In this document: positions 1 through 5,182 of the stretch, one piece after another
Position numbering within the stretch: the stretch's first letter is position 1
Layout: each line of letters begins with the position of its first letter
Origin: Microcaldota archaeon
GTDB taxonomy: Archaea; Micrarchaeota; Micrarchaeia; Anstonellales; VGKX01
Assembly: GCA_021823945.1 (NCBI GenBank)
Contig: JAKALW010000046.1
Coordinates: 1 to 8,018 of the forward strand
Reading direction: 5' to 3'
DNA length: 8,018 bases
Made by a program: the position numbers and the translations under genes
Notes under the pieces: model-generated
Told to the model about the DNA's origin: nothing
What the model saw: the letters and a program-made list of their open reading frames with translations, nothing else
Database searches by the model: none

Positions 1-54
1 AGAAATATTCTCTCCTTTTCCATTTTTTTCTTTGACGGCAGACAGATTAATGCC

Positions 55-126
55 GCCTCGGTAGCTCAGAGGTAGAGCGCGTCCTTGGTAAGGACGAGGC
101 CGCGAGTTCAATTCTCGCCCGAGGCT
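55..126 (+). tRNA. trnT: tRNA-Thr (anticodon GGU)
   Basis: A complete cloverleaf can be drawn. The acceptor stem GCCTCGG (55-61) pairs with CCGAGGC (119-125). The D stem is GCTC/GAGC (64-67/75-78). The anticodon stem CGTCC/GGACG (80-84/92-96) closes the loop TTGGTAA, so the anticodon is GGT (87-89), reading ACC. The T stem GCGAG/CTCGC (102-106/114-118) closes the loop TTCAATT. The discriminator base is T126, as expected for archaeal tRNA-Thr. There is no intron and CCA is not encoded, so CCA must be added after transcription. No clear TATA box lies at the usual distance upstream (only a T-rich run at 24-34), so it may be transcribed from a promoter outside the window. Confidence 0.97.
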
Positions 127-130
127 TCGA

Positions 131-205
131 CAATTTCCCGCAGGAAATTGGCGAGACTTGTCGCGTATGCGACAAGTAGATGGCAAAAACCCTTTGGTTT
201 TTGCC
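131..205 (+). other. Three consecutive perfect hairpins downstream of tRNA-Thr
   Basis: Three perfect stem-loops, each with a 4-nt loop, follow the tRNA. The first is CAATTTCC-CGCA-GGAAATTG (131-150, 8 bp). The second is ACTTGTCGC-GTAT-GCGACAAGT (156-177, 9 bp). The third is GGCAAAAACC-CTTT-GGTTTTTGCC (182-205, 10 bp). They are separated by only 4-5 nt. No convincing reading frame covers them. They could fold in a tRNA trailer transcript, or belong to a small structured RNA. Because the stems are perfect palindromes the strand is not determined, and the function is unknown. Confidence 0.6.
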
Positions 206-228
206 GATGATGCCTTCTATTAGCGCAC

Positions 229-250
229 TCGTTTTTCTTTCTTTTTTCTC
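229..250 (+). terminator. T-rich archaeal-type terminator after tRNA-Thr and its hairpins
   Basis: A run of T5, T3 and T6 interrupted by single C residues (about 231-247) lies 24 nt after the third hairpin. Archaeal RNA polymerase terminates at oligo-U tracts, so transcripts entering from the tRNA probably end here. This is inferred from base composition only. Confidence 0.5.
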
Positions 251-252
251 CC

Positions 253-326
253 GCCTCGGGCCTTTACCTCCACTTCGTTTTGGTAAAGTCTCTCGCAAAT
301 CTGCGGTTTGCTCGATCGCCCGAGGC
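253..326. other. 74-bp nested palindromic element closed by a copy of the tRNA-Thr acceptor stem
   Basis: The ends GCCTCGGGC (253-261) and GCCCGAGGC (318-326) form a perfect 9-bp stem. It encloses two inner hairpins: CTTTACC/GGTAAAG (262-268/282-288) and GCAAATC/GGTTTGC (295-301/305-311, one G-T pair). The outer seven pairs, GCCTCGG/CCGAGGC, are identical to the acceptor stem of the tRNA-Thr at 55-126, and the 74-nt span is tRNA-sized. No proper D arm, anticodon arm or TTCRANN T-loop can be drawn, so it is not a functional tRNA. It could be a tRNA-derived remnant, an attachment-site relic or a structured RNA element. It starts 17 nt beyond the end of the toxin gene. Confidence 0.55.
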
Positions 327-343
327 AAACATACTATTGGCTG

Positions 344-607
344 CTAATTCTTGTAGATTTTGTCGTGATGCTCAAAATCGAGGAAACGCACTGTTTTGCG
401 CTCCTCATTGATGTCGTATGTGAGGACATAAGGGTCAATATGCGCGCGCCTGACACCCGCTATGACGTTCCCTAATGGCTTTTGTGATTGGGGATTTTTG
501 AGTATGTCTTCAATTTTGCCCATTGCCATCTCATATCTGGGCTTGTCCCTTTTGGCAAGCTTCTTCATTTTTGCCCTAAATGTTTCTGTTGTTTCGGGGC
601 TATACAT
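344..607 (-). CDS. RelE/ParE-family type II toxin
   Basis: This 87-aa protein has the size and layout of archaeal RelE/ParE toxins: two N-terminal helices rich in Lys/Arg (residues 6-37), a beta hairpin carrying R53-R54, and a C-terminal strand pair ending in FLDFEHHDKIY (75-85). That ending is typical of the RelE/StbE group. RelE relatives cleave mRNA in the ribosomal A site, whereas ParE relatives poison gyrase. The RelE-like ending and the partner type favour an mRNA interferase, but this is inference. The ATG is preceded by AGGAG with 8 nt spacing, and an upstream ATG runs into a stop. It lies 60 nt downstream of the antitoxin gene, in the usual antitoxin-first order. Confidence 0.85.
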   Translation of the reverse strand: MYSPETTETFRAKMKKLAKRDKPRYEMAMGKIEDILKNPQSQKPLGNVIAGVRRAHIDPYVLTYDINEERKTVRFLDFEHHDKIYKN

Positions 608-667
608 GGGTTTGGCTCCTAATCCGATTGATATGGGTGCATCGAGGCGTCTGCTTTCTTGGACATA

Positions 668-907
668 TTATTGTTCAAAACCTTTTCTCATCTCACTTAC
701 TGAATTGTACTTTGTCACCTTCTCTGCTTGGATGCCGCGCATTTTTTTCACGTACTCGGGCCTTAACTGGGGCTCAACTACGTCCTTGCCATATTCCTTG
801 ATTATGAAATTCAAAGCATCGGATTTGTTTTTCAGGTCAAACATTGCTTTTATAATGTTCAAAAGCCTGTTGTTTTCTTCGGAAAGTTCAATATTCATTG
901 TCGTCAC
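668..907 (-). CDS. DUF2683/RelB-like antitoxin
   Basis: A short, charged, largely helical protein of 79 aa. The stretches NRLLNIIKAMFDLKNKSDAL and then EPQLRPEYVKKMRGIQ match the pattern I know from archaeal DUF2683 proteins, which sit upstream of RelE toxins. The N-terminal part probably forms a ribbon-helix-helix-like DNA-binding and dimer unit, and the C-terminal tail wraps the toxin. It should neutralise the downstream toxin and repress its own promoter. Three starts are possible. GTG at 907 has AGGTGAT immediately upstream at good spacing. ATG at 898 fits the family N-terminus but is 13-14 nt from that motif. TTG at 943 has GGAG only 3 nt away. GTG is preferred on Shine-Dalgarno grounds. 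Confidence 0.78.
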   Translation of the reverse strand: MTTMNIELSEENNRLLNIIKAMFDLKNKSDALNFIIKEYGKDVVEPQLRPEYVKKMRGIQAEKVTKYNSVSEMRKGFEQ

Positions 908-986
908 GGCATCACCTGTCAGTTTAATTTGGATATGTCTCAAAATCTCCTGTATATTTGATTTATGTAATATGATAGTTTATTAG

Positions 987-995
987 TATTTATAA
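987..995 (-). promoter_or_regulatory. TATA box of the toxin-antitoxin operon
   Basis: On the minus strand the sequence TTATAAATA lies in a very AT-rich stretch (950-1020). A start about 26 nt downstream would fall near 961-965, leaving a leader of about 55 nt before the GTG of the antitoxin. The leader contains the GGAG and AGGTGAT ribosome-binding motifs. Other AT-rich hexamers nearby could serve instead. Confidence 0.5.
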
Positions 996-1057
996 TGTTT
1001 TGTAATAAAATATAATTAGTTGAAACAAATATTGGCGCCTGCATTAATCCTATTTTC

Positions 1058-1840
1058 TCACGCTTCCTTTGCGATTTTCCACATGAGGGCGAAGTATTGC
1101 CTGAATGAGTCGGCGACCTCCTTGTTTTCTATCATGAATAAAACGGGGTTTTCTATCCAGAGTATGATTGCTGTGGTATCTCCGAACACGTTTATGCCCG
1201 CCGGCGTCTTGAAGTCTTTTGGCAGCACGCGCACTTCTGTCAAGGGTGCCTTTGCCCTGGTTTTTGCTATGTCCGCCGCTGAATAATCGTAGATTATCCT
1301 TCCCTTGATGCCTTTTTTGCCCCTGCGCATCTGCCAGTCCTGGAAAAAGGCATTGGAGCGCCTAAGCGAGCTTGAGCCGCTTATGCCATAGGCAAGGTAA
1401 GTGTCGCCCTTCCCAAGCTTCAGGAGTATCTCGTTGTACATGTTCTTGACAGATTTAAGTCCCTCGTAGAGGAATGCCTTGGTAACCGCGCCTTTTGGCA
1501 TTGGAAGCGATGGGAGGAATCTCTCAAGTTCATGCTGCTGGCTCGTTATCTCGTCTTTTTTCTGCTCAAGGAACCCGAGGAGCTTTTCAGAGCCCGCAGC
1601 CTCGAAATACCTTGTCTTTCCCCGAATCACCGAGCCAACCAGGCTTTTTGCTGACAGTTTGTTGAGGATTGGATAGACTTTTGACGGGCTGACGCCTGCC
1701 TGCCGGGCAATAGGCCCGCTTGTGGACGCGCCAAGCTCAAACAATGCTACGTATACCTTGATTTCGCCCTTAGTGAGCCCGATTTCCTCGAGTATTTTCG
1801 TGTCCATGCTTGGGATATGCCATATATGCTTTTTAATCAT
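1058..1840 (-). CDS. TrmB-family transcriptional regulator
   Basis: A 260-aa archaeal TrmB-type regulator. Residues 18-75 form a winged helix: the stretch LEEIGLTKGEIKVYVALFEL is the family opening, and the recognition helix lies around GVSPSKVYPILNKL (49-62). Residues 84-110 form a charged helix, probably a dimerising coiled coil. Residues 119-258 are the PLD-like TrmB middle domain, ending in the typical SFRQYFALMWKIAKEA. The separate sugar-binding C-terminal domain of long TrmB proteins is absent, so the ligand cannot be guessed. The start is ambiguous. ATG at 1840 could be leaderless from the AT-rich element near 1862-1870, while ATG at 1807 (residue 12) matches the usual family N-terminus. 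It is transcribed away from the radical SAM gene, its likely target along with itself. Confidence 0.88.
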   Translation of the reverse strand: MIKKHIWHIPSMDTKILEEIGLTKGEIKVYVALFELGASTSGPIARQAGVSPSKVYPILNKLSAKSLVGSVIRGKTRYFEAAGSEKLLGFLEQKKDEITSQQHELERFLPSLPMPKGAVTKAFLYEGLKSVKNMYNEILLKLGKGDTYLAYGISGSSSLRRSNAFFQDWQMRRGKKGIKGRIIYDYSAADIAKTRAKAPLTEVRVLPKDFKTPAGINVFGDTTAIILWIENPVLFMIENKEVADSFRQYFALMWKIAKEA

Positions 1841-1842
1841 TA

Positions 1843-1855
1843 CCCCCTAAGGGGG
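1843..1855. promoter_or_regulatory. CCCCCTAAGGGGG palindrome in a divergent promoter, candidate TrmB operator
   Basis: A perfect 5-bp inverted repeat, CCCCC-TAA-GGGGG, lies 3 bp before the upstream ATG of the TrmB-like gene. It is embedded in otherwise AT-rich DNA, between the TATA-like element at 1859-1870 and the coding start. A protein bound here would block initiation of the regulator gene, which is the usual autoregulatory geometry. It differs from the TATCAC-N5-GTGATA type site known for Thermococcales TrmBL1, so assignment to this TrmB is inference. Confidence 0.45.
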
Positions 1856-1858
1856 CAA

Positions 1859-1870
1859 TTAAATATATAT
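1859..1870. promoter_or_regulatory. AT-rich TATA-like element shared by the divergent TrmB and radical SAM genes
   Basis: TTAAATATATAT reads as a TATA-like sequence on both strands. Leftward, a start about 26 nt away falls near 1840, on the TrmB ATG. Rightward, a start would fall near 1893-1897, giving a leader of about 40 nt that carries GGGGTG before the radical SAM ATG. A second AT-rich block, TTATAA at 1888-1893, could be used rightward instead. Confidence 0.45.
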
Positions 1871-1932
1871 CCATAATATTCTACTAATTATAACACATAA
1901 ACGGCGTTTGTATCGGTCGGGGTGTTGTTATC

Positions 1933-3444
1933 ATGGTTGAAAAAATCGCGAACGGGGGCGGGTTGCAGGGCAATGCTGCCAATCTGGGCAGGCAGGGCAA
2001 TGCTGTTTTCAATGCCATGCAACCTCTAGAAACAGGGAACCTGATTGCGAGATCGAAAAAAATCCTTGGCTCAATTGATTTTGAAATGCTTTCAAGGGAA
2101 GGGCTTGTGCGCGGCAGGGATTACAGACTCCTCTGCAGCAGGCCCACACAGGCAGAAACAGGCGGCGAGCCAAACACAATGCAGGAAGCCTCAATAGGCC
2201 CCAAGTCTCCTACTATCGCAGATATCGCCCAAAGCGCCAAAGATGGATACAATGGCGTGCTCTATGTCCATATTCCATTTTGCGAAACAATATGCACGTT
2301 CTGCCCTTATGATGCCATATCAAAAGGCGATGAGCACAACTATTCCAAAAACAATTCGGGGGAAAGTATAAGAAGGCAATATTTGAAGGCGCTTGGGAAA
2401 GAGCTTGGCATGTGGAAATCCGCCTATGGCTCATTGAACATTAGGCAACTCTACATTGGCGGTGGCACGCCTTCGAGCCTGGGCGCGGATGAGATACGCA
2501 GGCTTTTCGGCATGCTGCGCGCGCATTGCGAATTCGAGGAAGGCGCGGAAATCACGTTTGAAATCTCGCCTGCCAGCCTCAGGAAAGGAATGGATGAAAA
2601 GCTCGCTGCGCTCAAGGAGTGCGGCGTGAACAGGATAAGCATGGGAGTCCAGTCATTTGACAAAGGCGTATTGAAGGCAATTGCGCGCTCAAATTCCGGC
2701 GAGGAGCTGGCAAGGTCTGTCTTCGGCGCCCTGAGGGGTTTTGGATTTGACAACATCAACATTGACCTGATATACGGGCTGCCAGGCCAAACGCTTGAAA
2801 TATTCGAGTCAGACCTGAAGAAGGTTGCGGGACTTGGCCCTGAAAGCATTACTACGTATCATCTGCGGATAGAGGAGGACACTGAATTCATGGAACTCTA
2901 CAAAAGACAGCCTGAGCTTTTCCCTCAAAGCAATCCCACCATGCTCACCATGAAAATCATGGCTACTGAATATCTTGCCGAGCTTGGCTATTCCCAGTCT
3001 CCCACTGACTGGTTCTACAAAGGTCTGGGGAAACACGTGGCACAGCACGAGAAGTGGCAAAACGGCAGCGAACTTCTTGGGATTGGCGTGTCCGCATACA
3101 GCACGATGGAAAAATCAGGCTGGTATTTTGGGAATATCGGCTCAATAAAGGACAGGGCTGGTTCAATGCGCGAATATATCACAAGAGTCAATGAAGGCAG
3201 GGACGCGATTGGGCAGGGCAGGCTACTGGCAAAGGAGGAGCAAATGGAAAGCTATGCGAGGCGCGCAATCAAGACTGGAATATGCAGGCAGTTTTTCAGG
3301 GAAAGGTATGGCAAAGATGTGCTCGACGCATTCCCGCAGATAGCGCATCTTGAGGAATTGGGGATTGTGGAAGTGGACGGGGAATCAGTCCGCCTGACCT
3401 ATGTAGGCAATCTTGTAGCCGAGGAGGCTGCAGCCAAACTCTAA
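1933..3444 (+). CDS. HemN/HemW-type radical SAM protein with long N-terminal extension
   Basis: A 503-aa radical SAM enzyme of the coproporphyrinogen-oxidase-like (HemN/HemW/HutW) group. YVHIPFCETICTFC holds the 4Fe-4S cluster cysteines C117, C121 and C124. GGGTP (176-180) binds SAM. MGVQSFDKGVL (237-247) and IDLIYGLPGQT (277-287) are group signatures. GIGVSAYS, near 380, and a C-terminal winged-helix-like HemN_C segment (about 435-503) complete the fold. The first 105 residues have no recognisable domain: they start with a Gly/Asn/Gln-rich stretch that repeats QGNA. The ATG has GGGGTG 8 nt upstream. Members include true heme-synthesis oxidases, heme chaperones and uncharacterised enzymes, and nothing nearby encodes heme synthesis, so the substrate is unknown. 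The divergent TrmB gene suggests regulated expression. Confidence 0.88.
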   Translation: MVEKIANGGGLQGNAANLGRQGNAVFNAMQPLETGNLIARSKKILGSIDFEMLSREGLVRGRDYRLLCSRPTQAETGGEPNTMQEASIGPKSPTIADIAQSAKDGYNGVLYVHIPFCETICTFCPYDAISKGDEHNYSKNNSGESIRRQYLKALGKELGMWKSAYGSLNIRQLYIGGGTPSSLGADEIRRLFGMLRAHCEFEEGAEITFEISPASLRKGMDEKLAALKECGVNRISMGVQSFDKGVLKAIARSNSGEELARSVFGALRGFGFDNINIDLIYGLPGQTLEIFESDLKKVAGLGPESITTYHLRIEEDTEFMELYKRQPELFPQSNPTMLTMKIMATEYLAELGYSQSPTDWFYKGLGKHVAQHEKWQNGSELLGIGVSAYSTMEKSGWYFGNIGSIKDRAGSMREYITRVNEGRDAIGQGRLLAKEEQMESYARRAIKTGICRQFFRERYGKDVLDAFPQIAHLEELGIVEVDGESVRLTYVGNLVAEEAAAKL

Positions 3445-3483
3445 GTTTTCCTGCACTGCATCCAGCCAGTAAAAAGAGAAAAT

Positions 3484-3651
3484 TCACTGGTTGTTGCTGG
3501 GCTGGTGTCGCATCTTCGCGTCCAGTTGTTCCTCGCGCTTGCGGCTGTTCAGGTAAATGTATATGGCAAGGGCTACCACGCCAATCGGTATCAGGATTAT
3601 CAATAAGAAAAAGAAAAGCGGGAAAAACAAGCCGAAAAATAGTTCCAACAT
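3484..3651 (-). CDS. Small single-span membrane protein
   Basis: A 55-aa protein with one strongly hydrophobic segment (about residues 3-33, Phe/Leu/Ile-rich) followed by a charged tail beginning SRKREEQLDAK. The positive residues next to the membrane predict the tail is cytoplasmic. ATG at 3651 is chosen because GGGAGTGA lies about 5-7 nt upstream. An in-frame GTG at 3672 would add seven residues and place this motif inside the gene. It is convergent with the radical SAM gene (39-bp gap) and follows the DUF74 gene on the same strand after 143 bp. No family is recognised. Confidence 0.6.
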   Translation of the reverse strand: MLELFFGLFFPLFFFLLIILIPIGVVALAIYIYLNSRKREEQLDAKMRHQPSNNQ

Positions 3652-3669
3652 TTTCTCACTCCCTATTTT

Positions 3670-3809
3670 CACGCCTAATCTATTGTTGACTTATCTGCTC
3701 TACCTTGTTTCATGCCTATTCTATTGTTGATTTGTCCGCTGCCTTTTTTCACTTCTTTTTTGCAATTATTTTGCCAGGTTGCCTTCTTGCCTATTCACTT
3801 CTTTTTCGC
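3670..3809. repeat. Patch of short imperfect direct repeats between two minus-strand genes
   Basis: Two repeat pairs are visible. About 34 bp at 3670-3704 (CACGCCTAATCTATTGTTGA and onward) recurs at 3711-3743 as CATGCCTATTCTATTGTTGA and onward, with a period of 41 bp. The last codons and stop of the DUF74 gene (3795-3809, TCACTTCTTTTTCGC on the plus strand) recur at 3749-3763 with one mismatch. The short core GCCTAWTC occurs three times (about 3673, 3714, 3789). The pattern suggests local duplication of the gene's 3' end. No reading frame is evident inside it. Confidence 0.6.
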
Positions 3810-4154
3810 TGTTTCCTTTTCAATCAGTATTGCGGTTCCCGTGGCTGCAATGAGCGTCATGGAGTTTGTCTGCCCCATGGTTGACGTCTCCATGTCCACG
3901 CCGACAACCGCGTTTGCGCCGAGAGCCGCGGCTTTTTCCTTCATCCTCTCAATCGCCTCATACCTTGCCTTCTCGACCTCTGAAACATACGAGGTTATCT
4001 CGCCGCCGCCAAGCGCCTCAAGCCCTGCCGCGAATGTGCCGCCAAATCCCCTTGAGCGCACTGTGAGGCCTGTCACAAGCCCGAATATCCTGACAATTTT
4101 CAGCCCTGCCGGAAGCGGGGTTGTCATTACAAGCATGTCATTAGTGTCAGCCAT
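3795..4154 (-). CDS. YbjQ/DUF74 (UPF0145) family protein
   Basis: A 119-aa protein of the UPF0145/YbjQ family (PF01906, described as putative heavy-metal binding), usually about 105 aa and assembling as a ring-like pentamer. Visible family features are the N-terminal strand LPAGLKIVRIFGLVTGLTV, GGGE at 49-52, a helix with KARYEAIERMKEKAAALGAN (62-81), and AVVGVDMETS (82-91) leading into the last strands. The tail EKETAKKK is extra. ATG at 4154 has AGGTGA 5 nt upstream. A GTG at 4163 lies within that motif and is unlikely to be the start. An AT-rich TATA-like run at 4188-4198 gives it its own promoter, divergent from the 4285 gene. The biological role of the family is not settled. Confidence 0.85.
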   Translation of the reverse strand: MADTNDMLVMTTPLPAGLKIVRIFGLVTGLTVRSRGFGGTFAAGLEALGGGEITSYVSEVEKARYEAIERMKEKAAALGANAVVGVDMETSTMGQTNSMTLIAATGTAILIEKETAKKK

Positions 4155-4243
4155 GGTATTCACCTGCTATAATCCATCACGCCCCACTTAAAAAATATTG
4201 CGCTTTTCTTCGGCTTTGGTTTGGGAAGAGGCGGAGGGAAACA

Positions 4244-4251
4244 TTTAAATA
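4244..4251 (+). promoter_or_regulatory. TATA box of the 4285 membrane-protein gene
   Basis: TTTAAATA, preceded by a purine-rich BRE-like GGGAAAC, is a near-consensus archaeal promoter. It predicts a start near 4272-4277 and a very short leader carrying AGGTG, 7 nt before the ATG at 4285. Confidence 0.7.
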
Positions 4252-4284
4252 CACCCTCTACCACATACCACCAGGTGCATTTCT

Positions 4285-5142
4285 ATGCGTTCCAATGTAT
4301 TCAAGGATACCGTAATAACAAGGAAGGAAGCCAAAAATGTATTCAGGAAATTCAAGAACCGCAGCTCGGACCCTCTCTACGGCATGAACAGCATCATGGA
4401 AAAGGTGGCCCGCAGGCATTTTTCAAGCATGAGCCTTGATGACATCGAAACAGCCCGCAAGCTTATCAGGCCGCGGATGGACGCCTCGTGCTACAAAGAG
4501 GGCTCCTCAAATCCCAAATATGAGGTAAAGAGAAACAGCCCTGTGCAAAATATGCCTGCCCAAACCGTGGACCTTTACATGCCCAAATCCATTGGCAACA
4601 AGGCGGCAGTTTTCGATTTGGGGCTTGGGACGGCCATCAGCGCATTTTTCGCAGGCTCGACATTGCTTGTGGCTGCCAATTCAAGCCAGCACCCGATGGC
4701 GGAGTACACGCGCTACATTGACATTCCTTTCACAGACAGCTACATTGCCGTCCCTGCGAAGGTAATCAACATTGTCTTGAACATAGGCTCGGTGTTCGCG
4801 GGCATGGGCACTGTCTTCATGATGGCAAGGCACACATACAGGACGTGGAAGAGCCGCCCGGACAAGGTGCATGACATTGCAACAGCGCTTGATGGCGCCA
4901 TAGTGGATGCTTTGAAACTTGTCGCGGCTAACAAGATACTCACGGCGACAATCAAGGTAGGCGGCATAAGCGGCGAGCCTGACTTCACAGCCATAAAAGA
5001 AGCCGTAAACAAGATTGAGGGCGCGAAGGTCCTCACCATGGACAATGTGAAAAACCTGATTGTAGTGCAGTACAACTTCACTTCTGTCCTTGAAGAGGCC
5101 AAGAAGGCTGTGAAAGAGAAGGGCTACACAATCCAGTCCTAA
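4285..5142 (+). CDS. Two-span membrane protein with C-terminal HMA-like domain lacking CxxC
   Basis: A 285-aa protein; I do not recognise the full-length family. Residues 1-100 are basic and soluble. Two membrane spans follow, about 107-131 and 153-181, joined by a loop containing SSQHPMAEYTRYIDIPFTDS that probably faces outside. A basic stretch after span 2 (ARHTYRTWKSRPDK) predicts cytoplasmic ends. Residues 219-285 follow the beta-alpha-beta-beta-alpha-beta order of heavy-metal-associated domains: TIKVGGISG, a helix with IKEAVNKIEGAKVL, a strand VKNLIVVQYN, then LEEAKKAVKEKGYTI. The metal-binding CxxC of true HMA domains is replaced by ISGEPDF, so copper-type binding by the classical site is not possible. 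AGGTG lies 7 nt before the ATG. Confidence 0.75.
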   Translation: MRSNVFKDTVITRKEAKNVFRKFKNRSSDPLYGMNSIMEKVARRHFSSMSLDDIETARKLIRPRMDASCYKEGSSNPKYEVKRNSPVQNMPAQTVDLYMPKSIGNKAAVFDLGLGTAISAFFAGSTLLVAANSSQHPMAEYTRYIDIPFTDSYIAVPAKVINIVLNIGSVFAGMGTVFMMARHTYRTWKSRPDKVHDIATALDGAIVDALKLVAANKILTATIKVGGISGEPDFTAIKEAVNKIEGAKVLTMDNVKNLIVVQYNFTSVLEEAKKAVKEKGYTIQS

Positions 5143-5158
5143 GCCAAAAAGCCAAGGG

Positions 5159-5180
5159 GATTTTTTTCTTCCCTTCCTTT
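5159..5180 (+). terminator. T-rich terminator after the 4285 gene
   Basis: A T7 run at 5161-5167 after GGGGA, followed by pyrimidine-rich TTCCC/TTCCTTTCC, begins 17 nt after the stop codon. This matches archaeal oligo-U termination and separates the gene from the convergent nuclease gene, whose stop is at 5183. Confidence 0.55.
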
Positions 5181-5182
5181 CC

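Noticed and set aside
253..326. Second tRNA gene
   Set aside because: The acceptor stem and length fit, and a weak T-like stem (303-307/315-319) can be drawn. However, the loop TTGCTCG is not TTCRANN and no D or anticodon arm forms on either strand.
47..328. 93-codon open frame on the minus strand across the tRNA and hairpins
   Set aside because: It is antisense to a certain tRNA and runs through five palindromes. The translation has no recognisable domain and there is no ribosome-binding site.
127..330. CRISPR array
   Set aside because: The hairpin stems differ from each other and spacing is irregular. There is no repeated unit and no cas gene.
462..986. 174-codon open frame on the plus strand with hydrophobic stretches
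   Set aside because: It is antisense to the toxin-antitoxin genes, whose family match, order and Shine-Dalgarno motifs are convincing. Hydrophobicity is a by-product of reading the complement of charged codons.
2009..3166. Several minus-strand open frames of 60-130 codons inside the radical SAM gene
   Set aside because: All are fully covered by a gene with clear family motifs throughout. None has a domain or start signal.
3450..3495. Hairpin terminator after the radical SAM gene (CCAGT...ACTGG)
   Set aside because: The stem is only 5 bp with a 15-nt A-rich loop and no T run follows, so it is not supportable.
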